Assembly: GCA_963669155.1 (NCBI GenBank)
Contig: OZ022595.1
Coordinates: forward strand, 17,685,813-17,749,812
DNA length: 64,000 bases
Source of the DNA: Arbacia lixula
Taxonomy: Eukaryota; Echinodermata; Echinoidea; Arbacioida; Arbaciidae
Direction: 5' to 3'
Position 1 is the stretch's first letter. Each line of letters starts with the position of its first letter. The notes beneath the pieces are model-generated. The model was given only the letters and a program-made list of their open reading frames with translations. It searched no databases and was not told the DNA's origin. Made by a program: the position numbers and the translations under genes. Below, piece by piece: positions 50,401 through 61,825 of this stretch.

Positions 50401-52607
50401 TCATGGAATGTGCATTCTGATTTACAGCTGAGGTATAAGTGAAAGTCTGGGCCCTTAAGGCTCAAACCACAGCCCTGAATGATATATGAGTGTCAATGAA
50501 TTGCATATCTTACAACCTACATGAATTTGTAATTTGTTGCACTCCATGATTGCCAACATCACAGGAAGTTGCTCTTAGGCTGCATTTACAAGATTTGAGT
50601 TTTCAGAATACGTGTTTCAAAGGGGTAGGTTTTTAAATAAGATTTTTGTTTTGGATAGCAACACATTTTCATCAAGCGTGTCATTGCACAGCTCATTCAA
50701 CGCAGTTTGTCCCTTTACACAATAATTATTCTGTGCAACGCTTTGTGACGTGAGAAACAGGGCACACATATTATATATCCAACACATTGTGACATCGTGC
50801 AAACAGTGTTTCAAAACATGGTTGCGTTTAGATTTTAAAAACACTATTTTTTTTGCATTTCAAATTCAAATTTCAGAACATGCTTTAAATTTTGCAGAGT
50901 GTTTAAAAGAATATTTTTTCTGGCTAGACAAACAAATTAAAATGTATTTCTAAGCCATAATTATAGCTTGAAAAAATAATGTACCCTTATATACCTGAAG
51001 ATGACTTACAAGACAGTGGAATGGTCACGACTGATTCAAGAATGTGAATGGATTCAATGAGTGCATAACTTACGAAACAAAGCGTCCCACTTGCAGCTGT
51101 AGAATGGTCATGAATGATTTACAGACAGGTGTCCCTTTTGCAGGTCAAAAAAATTAAAATGTTGTAATAACCATGGAAAATGGAAGAAGAGACTGTATTA
51201 GAAGTTCTCTCCCTGTAACAGAACTGAAAACTGACTTTAAACGGAATTATATTTGGGTGGGTTGTCCGAAACCTATAGCTTAGAGACCCGAGACTGCTAT
51301 GCATTATCGTCCGCATCTGTCAGCTCCACGGTGCATGCGATCAATGGGAGCAATTCCTGCATCGTGCGGGGAGAGGGACAATACAATTATAAATGTAGAT
51401 TATGCTCGCTGTGGTCCAAGCATAAACAAGGATATTTATTCAATTCTTCTAAATATGTCCGTAAAGCTATTATTCTAAGATTTCAAACCTGTTTTTGTGA
51501 GGGTATACTGCAAATTCCTGCCAAGTTTCATGACTTTTGCAAATGGGACACCCTGTCTTTACGAGTGTGAATGGATTCAATGAGACATAACTTACGAGAC
51601 AAAGCGCCCCACTTGCAGCTGTAAGATAGGCTGCTGCAGCTGTGCTTCCAACACGACATCCTCCGCCTTGAGACTCTCTCCCTTGGAGGGCTGTGGCTGG
51701 TAGATACGCAGCACGCCATTGAAGCTGCCTACAATGATCTTATCTGCAATCATAGCACCAATAAGGAATGTTACTCAACGTACTTAAAGGGAAAGCCCAC
51801 CCTGAAATTACATTAATTTAATAAAAGCACAAACATGAAATATACACAGAAGTAACGGTTTGGCGAAAATCTGTCAAAGGATAAGAAAGTTATGATTTTT
51901 TAATTTTTTTTTAAATTGGCAACACTATTTTCTGTAATGAGATTTTCATCATAAATCAACAAAACAAAAATTATACAATTCAGAGCGAAATAATTGTGCC
52001 AATTTGTAAAGCATAACTGTGTTTTCAATCATTTCAGCACATCATTTTACCCTTCTTTTGCTTTGAAAAATTATTACAGGTAAACATATCACTGACAGCC
52101 AAAAGTGAATTCATCTTGTGCAGAAATTTATGCTCTTTCATGTGATGCATCTGTTATTATTTTTGATTGTTGATATCAAGTTATAAAAAAATAAAACATG
52201 TGGTACTTGGGTCCCTAATGGTATAAGGCGCCTTGCAATAACACCAAAACAAAAGCACGTACTCTTCAGCAAACAGACACGACTACCTGTATCACAACAG
52301 TCAACAAGGGAAAATATTAAAAAGTGTTCGCATGGGCCGATTTTCAAGTCAGATGTCATGAAGCAAGCACCCTGAACTGTTTATTTTATACACTGTGAAA
52401 ACACCATTTTTGTCACATGCGCTGTATTCTTATTCATGGGTGCTCTTTTTCACATTGCATATTATGCATAGATTTGCATTAATGATAAAACTCACCGTAA
52501 GGCGATGAATTGCTATCTATGTTGGCGACAGCTAGACTGCCAATATCAAAGACTTCTCCTGACCCAACAGTGGTAGCCCACCAATCACGTGCCTTGAAGA
52601 GCGACAT
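27658..52607 (-). CDS. BBS9: Bardet-Biedl syndrome 9 protein (PTHB1), BBSome subunit
   Basis: BBSome subunit that helps move membrane proteins in cilia. Coding exons in transcript order: 52607-52496, 51743-51596, 49819-49755, 49380-49267, 48905-48652, 47820-47733, 47195-47100, 46358-46229, 45804-45623, 45460-45384, 44564-44508, 43343-43241, 42591-42484, 42042-41902, 40997-40911, 39932-39760, 32194-32042, 30490-30308, 29487-29292, 28916-28829, 28396-28131, 27809-27658. All introns are GT-AG and every phase agrees, giving 990 residues and a TAA stop. The ATG (MSLFKARDWW) has ACC before it. Residues 1 to about 400 match the BBS9 beta-propeller (DKIIVGSF, YEHNLQRTA, FGGVKG, CSYLGTDPSLF). Exons to about residue 820 match the ear, platform and helical parts (QFRAIQRRLL, RFKDKTP). 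The tail from about 825 is Pro/Ser-rich, ends with a Lys8 run and is longer than in the human protein. Intron 16 (32195-39759) holds the nested transposons. Confidence 0.96.
29812..30290 (+). repeat. (CCACCATCA)n-type microsatellite
   Basis: About 480 bp of CCA and TCA triplets. In the direction of BBS9 transcription it is GGTGGTGAT-rich and starts about 20 bp after the exon-18 donor (exon end 30308). The Gly/Asp and Val/Met frames over it are artefacts. Confidence 0.95.
31526..31950. mobile_element. Inverted-end element with repeated TTAGCCCCGTACTATT words
   Basis: The ends CTTTTCTCACTAGG and, reversed, CTTTTCACACTAAGG are inverted. Seven variants of TTAGCCCCGTACTATT occur inside, all on the + strand. 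A hairpin with arms TTGGCCCTGCAA and TTGCAGGGCCAA lies near 31785-31830. It sits in BBS9 intron 17, about 90 bp from the end of exon 17 at 32042. Confidence 0.6.
32550..33004 (+). repeat. 81-bp tandem array (left part)
   Basis: The word GAGATCAAATGC starts at 32550, 32621, 32702, 32781, 32862 and 32943, so the main period is 79 to 81 bp. Each unit carries near-palindromes built on GATTGCAATC. The array continues at 39547-39660 after the inserted transposon. Confidence 0.9.
33516..38975 (+). CDS. hAT-like DDE transposase, 827 aa, apparently intact
   Basis: Predicted to cut and paste the element at 33005-39546. Exons: 33516-33828, 35749-35891, 36299-36752, 36985-37228, 37646-38975. All junctions are GT-AG and in phase, with no internal stop. 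The N-terminus has a C2H2/BED-like finger: Cys63-x2-Cys66 and His83-x5-His89. Candidate catalytic residues are Asp226 (NIDEAT), Asp293 (LMDSC) and Glu694 (PQVESSFS), in the order and context of the hAT D-D-E triad. Arg385-Trp386 (HRWLS) fits the Arg-Trp motif before the hAT insertion domain. The C-terminus (about 740-827) is rich in Lys and Arg. A further open block at about 34985-35056 fits no phase with these exons and was left out. The superfamily call is inference from motifs; a distinct lineage with hAT-like ends is possible. Confidence 0.85.
39055..39106. other. Perfect hairpin, 21-bp arms, 10-nt loop
   Basis: Bases 39055-39075 (AGCTCCCTGGTTCTAGTT...) are the exact reverse complement of 39086-39106. 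It lies 80 bp after the transposase stop, inside the transposon. The role is unknown; transcript 3'-end structure or a subterminal site are possible. Confidence 0.9.
40051..40176. mobile_element. Miniature element, GCGCAGTGCATTATGGGA family
   Basis: TCCATAATGCACCGCACAGC on the left and GCTGCGCAGTGCATTGTGGG on the right are imperfect inverted ends, with GTTTGCAGTC/GATTGCAAAC words inside. It lies in BBS9 intron 15. Confidence 0.65.
42141..42215 (+). pseudogene. tRNA-like sequence, probable SINE head or tRNA relic
   Basis: GAACTAG at 42141-42147 pairs perfectly with CTAGTTC at 42208-42214, the total is tRNA-sized, and GGTTCAAATCC fits a pol III B box. TAGCTTGTGTGGTTGAGT resembles an A box. The anticodon region (CCTGTAAGC) recalls tRNA-Thr(TGT), but the D and anticodon stems pair poorly, so a working tRNA is unlikely. 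Confidence 0.4.
43874..44145. mobile_element. TTAA-flanked miniature element, second family
   Basis: AGGCTTTCACGCGTCG and, reversed, AGGCTTTCACACGTCG form the ends. TTAA lies outside both (43870-43873 and 44146-44149). The inside is GC-richer than its surroundings, with a small CCGAAGTTTTAGCTTCGG stem. It lies in BBS9 intron 11. Confidence 0.8.
48000..48560. repeat. Minisatellite with higher-order repeat, BBS9 intron 5
   Basis: Units of about 40 bp built on GTTATGCTATGGTAAAACAAATACTG repeat with drift. A block starting ACTGCAGATGTTCTTATGCT near 48065 recurs as ACTGCAGAAGCTCTTATGCT near 48248, so the higher-order period is about 183 bp. Confidence 0.8.
51125..51556. mobile_element. Inverted-end element next to BBS9 exon 2
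   Basis: ACAGGTGTCCCTTTTGCA at the left and, reversed, ACAGGGTGTCCCATTTGCA at the right. The left-end word also occurs near 1429. The element is bounded by two copies of a sequence that includes the 3' end and donor of BBS9 exon 2 (51045-51106 and 51563-51626). Confidence 0.6.
51788..51910 (+). mobile_element. TTAA-type miniature element, left half only
   Basis: TTAA at 51784-51787 is followed by AGGGAAAGCCCACCCTGAAA and by CAAAGGATAAGAAAGTTATG, as in 61826-62295. The matching right end was not found. Confidence 0.55.
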
Positions 52608-53530
52608 GGTGGCCAGCTAGAAGAAAGACTGAATCTCAATGGCAAGGAGATCTACACAGGGAGGGAGGGATACAGGACACTGTAGAATGTACGGTTTGTA
52701 GAAGATTACCCTACACAATCTTGTAAATTGGCATCAATTCTGCCAACATGCACTCAAAATGTGCAAGATTATTCTATGCAGTTTTGAGAACATGCACACA
52801 AGATCATTACGATGATGCGTCCATTTATTAAATTATGAAAAGGCCGAGCACAGGGAAACAAATTGGGAAATGTATGTGTTCACTTAAACCTTCCCATATG
52901 ATAATGTTGCATCCCTGATCGTGACTAGTTGAGCTACATGCAGAGTCTGATATTAGGTGGCAGTGTGGGTAAAACCGTAGCGTGTATGTAGACTAGCCAT
53001 AGTCTGTCGGATTGATAAGATATAAAAACATGACAAACTACAATTTTCAGTTACTTATTCATCGGACATTGGAATGTGGTGCACAATTCAGGCAGATTGT
53101 AGGCGGGATTTGAAGATGTGTTTTTGAAAATAATCAAGACAAATCTTGACTACCGAATAGCCATGGTAGACCTTTATAGATCTAGTATTACCGTTCTACC
53201 TCTCTACTCTAGTCTAGTAGGCATTTGCCATCAAGTACGGCGCTACAATAATCAGTAGCCTACTGACCACGGTACGGTACCGTGGTCTTACCTACACTCA
53301 CGTTCGTCGTGCAGCGTCGCGGTACCATGTCAACGCAGTACCGACTAGCGATATCGCCTATTTCCATGGAACTTGGAATTGATTCTTCAGTTCCTTGAAA
53401 AACTATATTACCTGTTAAAATTACTTTGATATTTCATTTGAAAAAGAGTCATCATACTAACATTCCATGTTACACTTACCACAACATTGCTGTAATTTAG
53501 CAAGATGATTTCTCACTTCGGGAGACGTCT
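52608..53530 (-). promoter_or_regulatory. Probable BBS9 5' UTR and promoter zone
   Basis: The first coding exon is preceded on the - strand by an acceptor (TTTCTTCTAG, exon from 52616), so at least one non-coding 5' exon must lie upstream. Candidate donors on that strand are TGTAG|GTAAGA (exon end 53294) and TTGTG|GTAAGT (exon end about 53480). A 23-bp palindrome lies at 53265-53287. A clear RFX X-box was not found; GTTGCCAATTTGCAG near 53556 is at best a half site. Confidence 0.35.
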
Positions 53531-53914
53531 GCTAAATTATTTGCTGCTGGCTGATGTTGCCAATTTGCAGTTTCGTGTATGATTCGGATGTACAATGTAT
53601 GTGATTGATGTACATTGTATAATTCAAAAGATAAAAAAAAAAATCATGTAAAATTTTAATCAAGAATTTTTTAAACACCAAGAGGGCACTTTTTTTCGTG
53701 GTGAATATATATTTATATATTGGTAGAATCATATGGCCTTGGGCAGAATAATGTTCACGAGCGCCGCGACACTATATGACTGCCCTCGATCGCCTCCAAG
53801 GAACTTGCATAATGTAGTGTATATTTGGGCCTACTTCGTGTTACTATATTCATGGACCTCTTCTTCTTCTTCTTCTTCTAGATGAGTACAGTCCACCATC
53901 TGGTGTATTCTCGT

Positions 53915-54652
53915 ACTATATCATGGATGGACATGCTCGGATAGACTTCCTTTGATCTATAATGGCCGCCGCCTCATAAAAATTCAATACATTCACATGT
54001 TTTAAACAATTAGCTGTATAAATAGGTAGTGCCTTCCTCTGAATAATAAAAGAAAATCTGTTTTAAGAAATATATGTCAACCGTTCAGCTTTCGCAGGGA
54101 GCTCGTAGCTGATCTTTTTACACACACTGTGAATTAGTTTTGGGGTGAGCGAAGAGAATTTTTGGAAAAATTGGAGAAAGAATTTGGTCCGTAACTTTTT
54201 CGGACACCGCCGGACACGAAATTGAGTTTGTTTCCATAGAAGATGAAACACTTGATAAACGATTTACAAGATATTTTTAAGGAAATATGATTGCTTGATG
54301 TGCGATGTGGAGGCATTTCTCTGGCATGTTTTCTACAGTATTCTCCTTTTATCACAAAAACGAAGCAACAATTAATACATGTATAATCTGAAATACACAG
54401 AATCGTATCTTTATAAGATGTACTACTACTGCACATGAACTTCAGTTCATGAAGTGGTTCTGAAATCTTCTGCGCATACAGAATATATATATTCCTCTGA
54501 ATGCATCCAAAATTCGTTTTGCATATTTGGTGGCGGTCGTCACTGGATCAAAGAACCAAATGCGTCAAATATTCTATTGTGCTATCAATTAACGCGATTG
54601 GTGAAGGAATAAATTATTCTTCGTGCTGACTCCAGTTCTAACACCTTCCTGC
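53915..54652. repeat. Interspersed repeat of about 750 bp, copy 2
   Basis: Same orientation and order of words as 14460-15205, with small insertions and deletions. It lies directly upstream of the BBS9 promoter side. Confidence 0.7.
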
Positions 54653-55739
54653 TGTAATTTAGGAATGTACCCCCTCCCCTTGTAAATTTTCGACCAAGCT
54701 TTGTGTGTCATTTCGCTTGTCCAGTTCTGTAAATGGCATCAACACTTCCGTGCAGCATAACAGACACCAGCAAATTAAATAAACAAAATTTCAAGTAAAA
54801 TACATCTCAGCAGCTGCTGCACGCAAACCTGTTCAAATAAATACGTTTATCATATAATTCCACATATTCGCAACACCATCTATGCATTAGAATCAGAGGA
54901 AACGCTCAAGATATCGCACGTATACAACACACTAACATTTCAGAAACTTGCCTGAATGGTGTGTGTGCTCACAAAATGTAATTAATAGTCATTTAAGATT
55001 AAGGGGCGAGAGAAAACAAATGGAAAAAGAAAATCTCAAAGAGGAAGACAAAGTGAGGGAGAGAACAGAAGACGGTGGCAAAAATCACATTGCAATTAAA
55101 TGGAATGAAGAATAATGACCATACCCACACCAGGATTCGTCTGAACCATTTCATGCACAAATCTTTCCATTCACTTAACACGCAATGCACAGCAGGGGGT
55201 AGAATGATCTCGAAATCAATAGTCAAGTTAAAATTATTTCAGTAAAAGAACGGAATTATTCTGGTCGTCGCGTTTTTGTTTTGTTTTTTGAAAACGTGCG
55301 AACGCGTACGCACGAACGGAAATGTTTGAAATTCTTTAAATGGCCTGAAACATATGTGCAAACAATTTCCAGTTGATTTAGAGCATCAAGAAACAAAATT
55401 AATTGTCTTTTCATTAACTTTGTGCATGATCAGATCTTGAGGAAAAGATAACAGATTTTCATTGAACTGCTCGTAGATGACGTCAATTTAAGGTAATGCC
55501 ATGACCTTGTAAATTTTACACTGACTAGTTCACTTATTCCCACGTACATTAATTACGCATATTCAAGTTTGATATATTAAAATTTCACTTTTATGAAACA
55601 TTCATGTTTGTATGTGTCACAATTATTTCGGTAAAGAAGAAGATTCTGAATAACATGAATTACGTTTATCCGTGTACAATGATCGATCATATTGACACTC
55701 ATATGAAGCGCTGTTGTCTTGGCTTACGTCTAATAAAGA

Positions 55740-55897
55740 AAGAGACATAATAATCCATTTTCGTAATTTATTCACAACTTTCCCCAGGCTAGTGACGTTA
55801 TACGCGCTGCTACATTCACCTGTACTTCGTGATTCAGTTTCATTGGATGGACGCACTCTGAATCTATGAGGTGTTGCTACTCGGACAAACCTCGGAC
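55740..55897. mobile_element. Fragment of the long-inverted-end element
   Basis: Matches the central part of 1610-2145 and 26484-27042 (CATTTTCGTAATTTATTCAC, CTCTGAATCTATGAG, GTTGCTACTCGGACAAACCT). It abuts a CAGGGAT-type relic at its right side. Confidence 0.6.
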
Positions 55898-55898
55898 C

Positions 55899-56380
55899 AA
55901 GGAGGTGTTATGAAGGAGAAGAAACTCGAGCATTATACATTCAAACATCTGTATGGGTTCTAAAGCGTGTTCATGAATGTCAAAAGCTTTCCATAATCAT
56001 GACAATGCTTTGATGTTCCATGTGCCGGGCCGACATTTAGCTGTTGTCAACTTGAAAAAGAAATGTCTTTAATTGCCCATTTGTCTCTAGAAGCTTTCTT
56101 TTTGACAAATTTGTTTGCAAATTATAAGGAAGTTAAGTACAGATTATGACAGATCCTTTACTTACTTATTTTTTTTAAAGGGCTTCTAGAAATGAAAACG
56201 GCATTAAAGATTTTCCAACTTGACATCGGTTAATCGTCGGTGTTGAGATTGGGACATCAAAGCAATGTCATGATTGTGTAAGGCTTTTGACGTTCATTAG
56301 CACGGTTTAATATCCATGCAGATGTTTGCAGACGCAGATGTAATACGCTGGAGTTTCTTCTCCTTTCTAAAGCCTCGCTG
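55899..56380. mobile_element. CAGGGAT-type relic with two similar inverted ends
   Basis: The left 150 bp matches the reverse complement of the right end of 2240-2964 (ATTCAAACATCTGTATGG, TCATGAATGTCAAAAGC). The right 150 bp carries the same sequence inverted (TTGACGTTCATTAGCACG, CCATGCAGATGTTTG). It looks like an end-duplicated derivative. Confidence 0.55.
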
Positions 56381-57534
56381 GAACTCGGTGTAAACTCAGC
56401 CATTTCGCGGGCTCCGCCCGCTCATGACGAAAACAAGACAGTATCGGTAAGAACATAGGCGTGTTCATATTCTTATATTTCACATTAAAAAAACAAACAT
56501 AATAACAACAGTACACAAATTCAGGGAAAAACATAGAAATAGAATATGAAAGAAAAGAAAATCGTGAACTAATGTTTATATAAACATGACGCAACATAAT
56601 TATTTACGATGCATTTGGGGCAGTTTTTTTGGGCATTTTGGGCATTTGGGGCAGTTCGAAAAAAAAAATCCGAGAAATTACATGTGTATTTAAGTGATGG
56701 TCGACCTGGCATTGTGTGCGAGTTGCGATTATAGAAGTAAAGCAATGCTGGTGAAATGAGTACGTGGTTTTACAATGTGTAGGTAGTGATTGCATGTACC
56801 TGCACGATACAGTACTGATACAGGCTCAACAAATTGGGTCATGTGAGCCAATACATAACTACATTAAAATATGATATCAATAACTATTGCATGGTTCACG
56901 TTAAAAAAAACTACTGAAGCTACAAAATCACTTGACACTCAAGATCACCATAAAGATATATAAAGTATTGAAAAGGTGATATGAAAATCAAAGCAAAATC
57001 GCACAGAAATAAACAAATACAAATGTCTCGTTTGTATTATGACCTTAATGTCGAAGCAATAATAATTACCTTATCATTCCAATTAGATCATTTCAATGCT
57101 AGCTTTTATGTTGCTGATGTCCTCCATCCTACATTAGAATTTGTAGATTATTAGCAAAATACATGAACAAATAGGCGTAAGAAAAGCAACACGTGGCACA
57201 TTTTTAATTTGCATATTTGATTTCTTGAACTATCAGAAGTCATATCTAAGATAGCCCTTGACTGGGTCATAGGGTTAACGCTCTCATTGGGTGAGAAAAT
57301 AATAGTGAAATCTTATTAAATATTTGTTTATTTCTAAGAAACAATGATATGCACATTCATTACACAATGTGTAGAGATTTAAACTTATTTTCTCTAAAAT
57401 CCACAACTTTGACAAATTGGCATTAAAATGACATCAAATTTGATTTGTTTGGAGCAAGATGAAAATCCACCACCTTGGGAACAAATACAAATACAAATAC
57501 TGTACGTGTTCATTCTCACCCTCCGCAATTGTTC

Positions 57535-57698
57535 ATTCTCTGTCTGTCTCTCCCTATCTTTCTCTGTCTCTTGTCTCTCTACCCCTCTCTGTCTCTCTGT
57601 CTGTCTCTCTGTCTGTCTGGCTCTCTCTGGCTCTGTTTCTCTATCTCTCTCTTATTCTGCCTTCTATTGCTCTATTTTTGCCCCCTCTCTCAATATAC

Positions 57699-57739
<41 letters not shown>

Positions 57740-57820
57740 CCCCCCCCCCCCTCTCTCTCTCTCTCCCTGTCTCTGGCTCTGTTTCTCTATCTCTCTCTCT
57801 CTCTCTCTTTCTCTCTGTAT
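57535..57820 (+). repeat. CT-rich microsatellite with poly-C
   Basis: Blocks of CTGT, CT and a C run. The three overlapping long frames are low-complexity artefacts. Confidence 0.9.
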
Positions 57821-58320
57821 GGCAGAAAGTCATGCCCATGTTTGATTTCTTAGTGAGATGTGCGATTTTATTTCATGAAAGGTATGTGTGTACGTAGCGA
57901 TAACACATACATCACAGTCAGACAATCTGTAAAAATCATATATCTCTGGAAGGTGTCCTCTTTCCAAAAACATGCTAACAGACGATATATTTTGCTCGAG
58001 TTCAAGAAGAAATATCACCTTTCCACGTCATACGTCCCATCAAACTTGATGAATGATGATACTCGTCGATAGGGCCAGCGGAGATGTTCACCCCAACTTA
58101 TTAAAACGTCACTCACAAAATATGTTATGAGCTTAGGCTTCTGCAACAGCCACTTCGTTCGATTTCACGTGTGTGAGGGTTTTTAATAAAAAAAATGTAA
58201 TGTTTTGCTGAGAGTCAATATCTATGTCACAATGTTTGTTTTGATGTTACTCTCTGCAGTGATAAGATTGATTGATAAATCTATTGGAAAATAAGCAAAG
58301 AAAAAGAGACCATGTGGTAC

Positions 58321-58498
58321 CTGGGGGGCATTTCATGAAAGTTGTCAGCACTGACAAGTTGTCTTTCTCCGACAGTTACCATAGTAAGGTAAGAGGCTAG
58401 CGCCTCTCACCCAATTAAAACAGAGGATATCACTGAAATTGTTGGCATTGATTGTTTAGTCAGTGCTGACAACTTTCATGATATACCCCCCCCCCCCC
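58321..58498. mobile_element. Miniature inverted-repeat element
   Basis: CATTTCATGAAAGTTGTCAG and, reversed, TATATCATGAAAGTTGTCAG form arms that continue through CACTGAC. They are about 180 bp apart, ending in G or C runs. Non-coding. Confidence 0.75.
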
Positions 58499-58884
58499 CG
58501 AACTGCATCTAGAGCTTTTTTTTTTTTTAAATTCACGTTTAATTACAAAATTCAAATACAAATGACATGAATAAGTACTGCACAATAAATTCATAAAATA
58601 ATGTGAGATGGTAACATCAATGATTGACAGCTGCCGAATTGACATGAAAATATCAATTAAAACACAGAAACTCACATCATAAACCTAAAAGCCCAATACA
58701 ACCTGGAACAAGAGACCAAGAAGTGAAAACAGGAATAAAATGAATTAATCCTCAGACTTGTGTTGGTGCAATTCTTTTCTTTGAAGATTGCTTCCAAGTA
58801 AATCTGTACTTTAGGACAACCTGAATCCTTCAAAGAATGTTGTTGTTTGTTTTTCGGAGAGATGGTATAATATCAAGTTATACT

Positions 58885-59026
58885 GTTACTCCTCGGAGTA
58901 ATAAGCTTGATTGATGACTGTGGTTAGAATAAGCTAAGAATGGATATGAATGGCAGAAGGCTCATGTGGTCCTCTTGTCTTGTATTCTAACAGCTTGATC
59001 AATCAATGTTATTACTAAGGAGTGTA
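58885..59026. mobile_element. Miniature element with imperfect inverted ends
   Basis: GTTACTCCTCGGAGTAATAA and, reversed, TTACACTCCTTAGTAATAA, each followed by a TTGATTGAT word. About 140 bp long. Confidence 0.5.
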
Positions 59027-59180
59027 AGAGAAGACAGACACGCACCCAGTCTAAGATGATTACGATATGAGTGCAAGTTATGTCATAAATAGGACGAGGA
59101 CTGTCACTATTTTCACCACAATCATCATTAGTTTGTTATCCAATTTTGCAATTCTCCATCTCGCTTTTTTGGAGAAAAGA

Positions 59181-59309
59181 CATCCCATAATGCACCGCAC
59201 AGCAACATATGTCCACTTCCGGTCTCATACACTAGAACACTACACTGGAAGCGGATATTACTGCAAACAAAATCCGAAGGTGGCTGCGCGGTTCACCATA
59301 TGGGATGAC
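59181..59309. mobile_element. Miniature element, GCGCAGTGCATTATGGGA family
   Basis: CATCCCATAATGCACCGCAC at the left and GCTGCGCGGTTCACCATATG at the right, with ACTTCCGGTCTCATAC and GGAAGCGGATATTACTGC inside, as in 63441-63580. Confidence 0.65.
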
Positions 59310-60079
59310 AGTTCCTTGTTTTATGCGGTATGGAAAATTCATGTTCGTAATTCGTTCTGTTAACACAAAAGATGTCGTCTCGAGTACAAATTATGTGCCG
59401 CAAGGGGGTTGGAACGTTTCCAAAAAAACATGAACATATGCTACCAATTTGACGTCATGTGTGGAGCTGCCTGTCAGAATCATCACATACAAACACTGGA
59501 TGAGCCCGTGTGTATGTGGAAATAATCCCCTGCACGGCTTGACAAAATAACGTGAATCATTCCTGGAATTATCTCATAAAACATGATTTGTTTTTACACT
59601 CAGCATGCTGTCGGAAGATACGTTACCATGGTTACCCTTTAGCAAGTCATGAACAAGTGGGAGAGAGGGAAAACAGAGCGTGGGACCCACAGAAAATCTG
59701 CCGAACTTTAAGGAGGAATCATCTTTTAGCAAATATATTAAGTCGTGTGAATAACATTTCTTCATCTCTAATATTCTGAGCTAGTCTTACGTCAACACAC
59801 AATTCCAAATGTGTTAATTTCATTCCATTCGCGTTTCCAGAACCCATCAACACCTTACCATCACCAAAAATCCTTGTTTATACTGCCAACTGCTTAGATA
59901 GTGGGGAATGAAGGGAGACAGAAATAAGTAGAGTTATGAGGGAGTGGGGGGGGGGGGGGATAAGAGAGATGAAATGGGAGGAAAGAAAGAAAATCAGACG
60001 TGAAGTAAAATGATACACGTACTCTTACCATCACCTAGCCCCATCAGTGGAATCTACAGTACAGCAAGATAATGTAAGA

Positions 60080-60214
60080 AAGTGAGAGGTGGGAAAGAGA
60101 AGAAGGAAAGAGAAGAAGGAAAGAGAAGAGGAGAATGAGATGGAGAGGGAGAGAGAAAGAGAGAGGGGGTAGAGATAGGGGGAGAGGGGGAGATAGCGAC
60201 AGACACAGATAGAA

Positions 60215-60255
<41 letters not shown>
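60080..60255 (+). repeat. GA-rich microsatellite
   Basis: GGAAAGAGAAGA repeats pass into a pure GA run at about 60218-60252. Frames across it on the - strand are Ser/Leu/Pro artefacts. Confidence 0.9.
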
Positions 60256-60258
<3 letters not shown>

Positions 60259-61825
60259 AAGAAATACAGAAGAAAAGAAAGAAAGTATGATGTCTCAAAC
60301 CACGGGAAATTAGAACAAATAATAACGTAAACTGTTGTCATTCTGTAAAGAGGTATGTAGAGGAGATCAGAGAGAAATTGGGAGTTAGGCAGAGAGAGAC
60401 AGACATGAAGCCACGTGTGGGAGAGAAACGGGAAATGTGAACATGTCGTAAGATGTAAAGCGATAAAGAAAGAAGAAAGAAAGAGAGAAGGGCAGAGAAA
60501 ATGAGAAGAAAGGGGAATTGAAACGAATCCACACGCACACACACACGTACACACATACTTACACCCACACACACACCGTGCAGTGGAACTGACATCCAGC
60601 TAAGCTCTATACACGCATGACGCGCACGGCATCCCACGCACTTCGCGAATGGACTAACATTCCCAGACTGTGTTTCTTCCGTCTGCGCACTATTTTCTTC
60701 CCACCCATTGTTCTCCCAGGGGCGTCTGCAGGTTTCTGATCCCCATGGGGGCACCTGCCCCACTTAAGTGTTAGTTAGTAAGCAGTTTGTAGGGATATTT
60801 GTTTGTTTGATGTTCCTTACTTTACGCGTTTTAAGCACGAAGAGCTCACAACTTAGTGACGGACCCAAGCGGGGGCGAAGGAGGCGCGCACCCCCATCTT
60901 TGAAGAATCACACATAATTATATTGTTACACAACAATATCCAACAATAAGGCTAGTCTGCACCCCCTCTATTTTCAGTTTTGCCGTCGACACCCCGTGTG
61001 TTTCTAAGTCGTGGATCCGCGCCTGAATTATTGCTGACAGAGCTCTATTAATGTCGTCTTGTAAAGCTGGCCGCCTGAAAACCATGCAAGGGGTCTCGCA
61101 CACACCCCATACACGTACCCCTTGAGGCTTCCCCATTGTGTGGACGCCGCGGGCATCGAAATGTTAGTTTGAACTTGAACTTGTTGGCCTCAATTTAGCT
61201 CGTTCACGAAAGAATGTGTCATGCAATGACATAATGTGTGCACATATCAAGCAGCCGCGGGCGCTTGTCACGTGATGAGATTGCGACGATGCTCGATCGA
61301 GCCGGTATCCGCGCTCTATTCAGCCAAGTTGATGTAGTATGGACCAGTCAAGTGGGTTTCCGGTTGACAACGAGTGAACACAGGGTTGATCATGATCAGC
61401 ATATTATTAACTCTTTATGCGCCATTGAGGCACTTGTGATCAATCACTTCATACATAGCTCATTGACCAGCAGCAGATCTGGCTCAAAAGGAGTTAAAAT
61501 CGATCTACCTATCCCATCCCTATCGATACATGCATCACGTTGGGACGTCAAGATGAATACCATGAAGGTATGTTTCACAATTTCTTGATTCTGTGCATAT
61601 CGATAGCTTACGATTATCTGTCTTATTAACGTATCGTTTATAGATTTTAGCCTGGCTTCCAGGCGGTTGGACATTTCTAATTCAAGGTGAAAAATAGAGC
61701 CTATTATTCATACATATTCATATTCAAAGTATTCACTTAAGCATTCTCTCCTTTTCTCTGTGTTGGGGCGAGATGGAGGAGAAATCGAGCATGGTAAGTC
61801 TACTGCAGCTAGACCCGTTTATTAA

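Noticed and set aside
57428..57897. Three overlapping + strand frames of about 130 to 140 residues
   Set aside because: CT-rich simple repeat with a poly-C run; no domain and no splice context.
60044..60763. Long - strand Ser/Leu/Phe/Pro frames
   Set aside because: GA-rich simple repeat read on the opposite strand; the flanking non-repeat part matches nothing recognisable.
61238..61588. 116-codon + strand frame with a donor-like GTATGT near its end
   Set aside because: No recognisable domain, no partner exon found on either side; support is too weak for a gene call.
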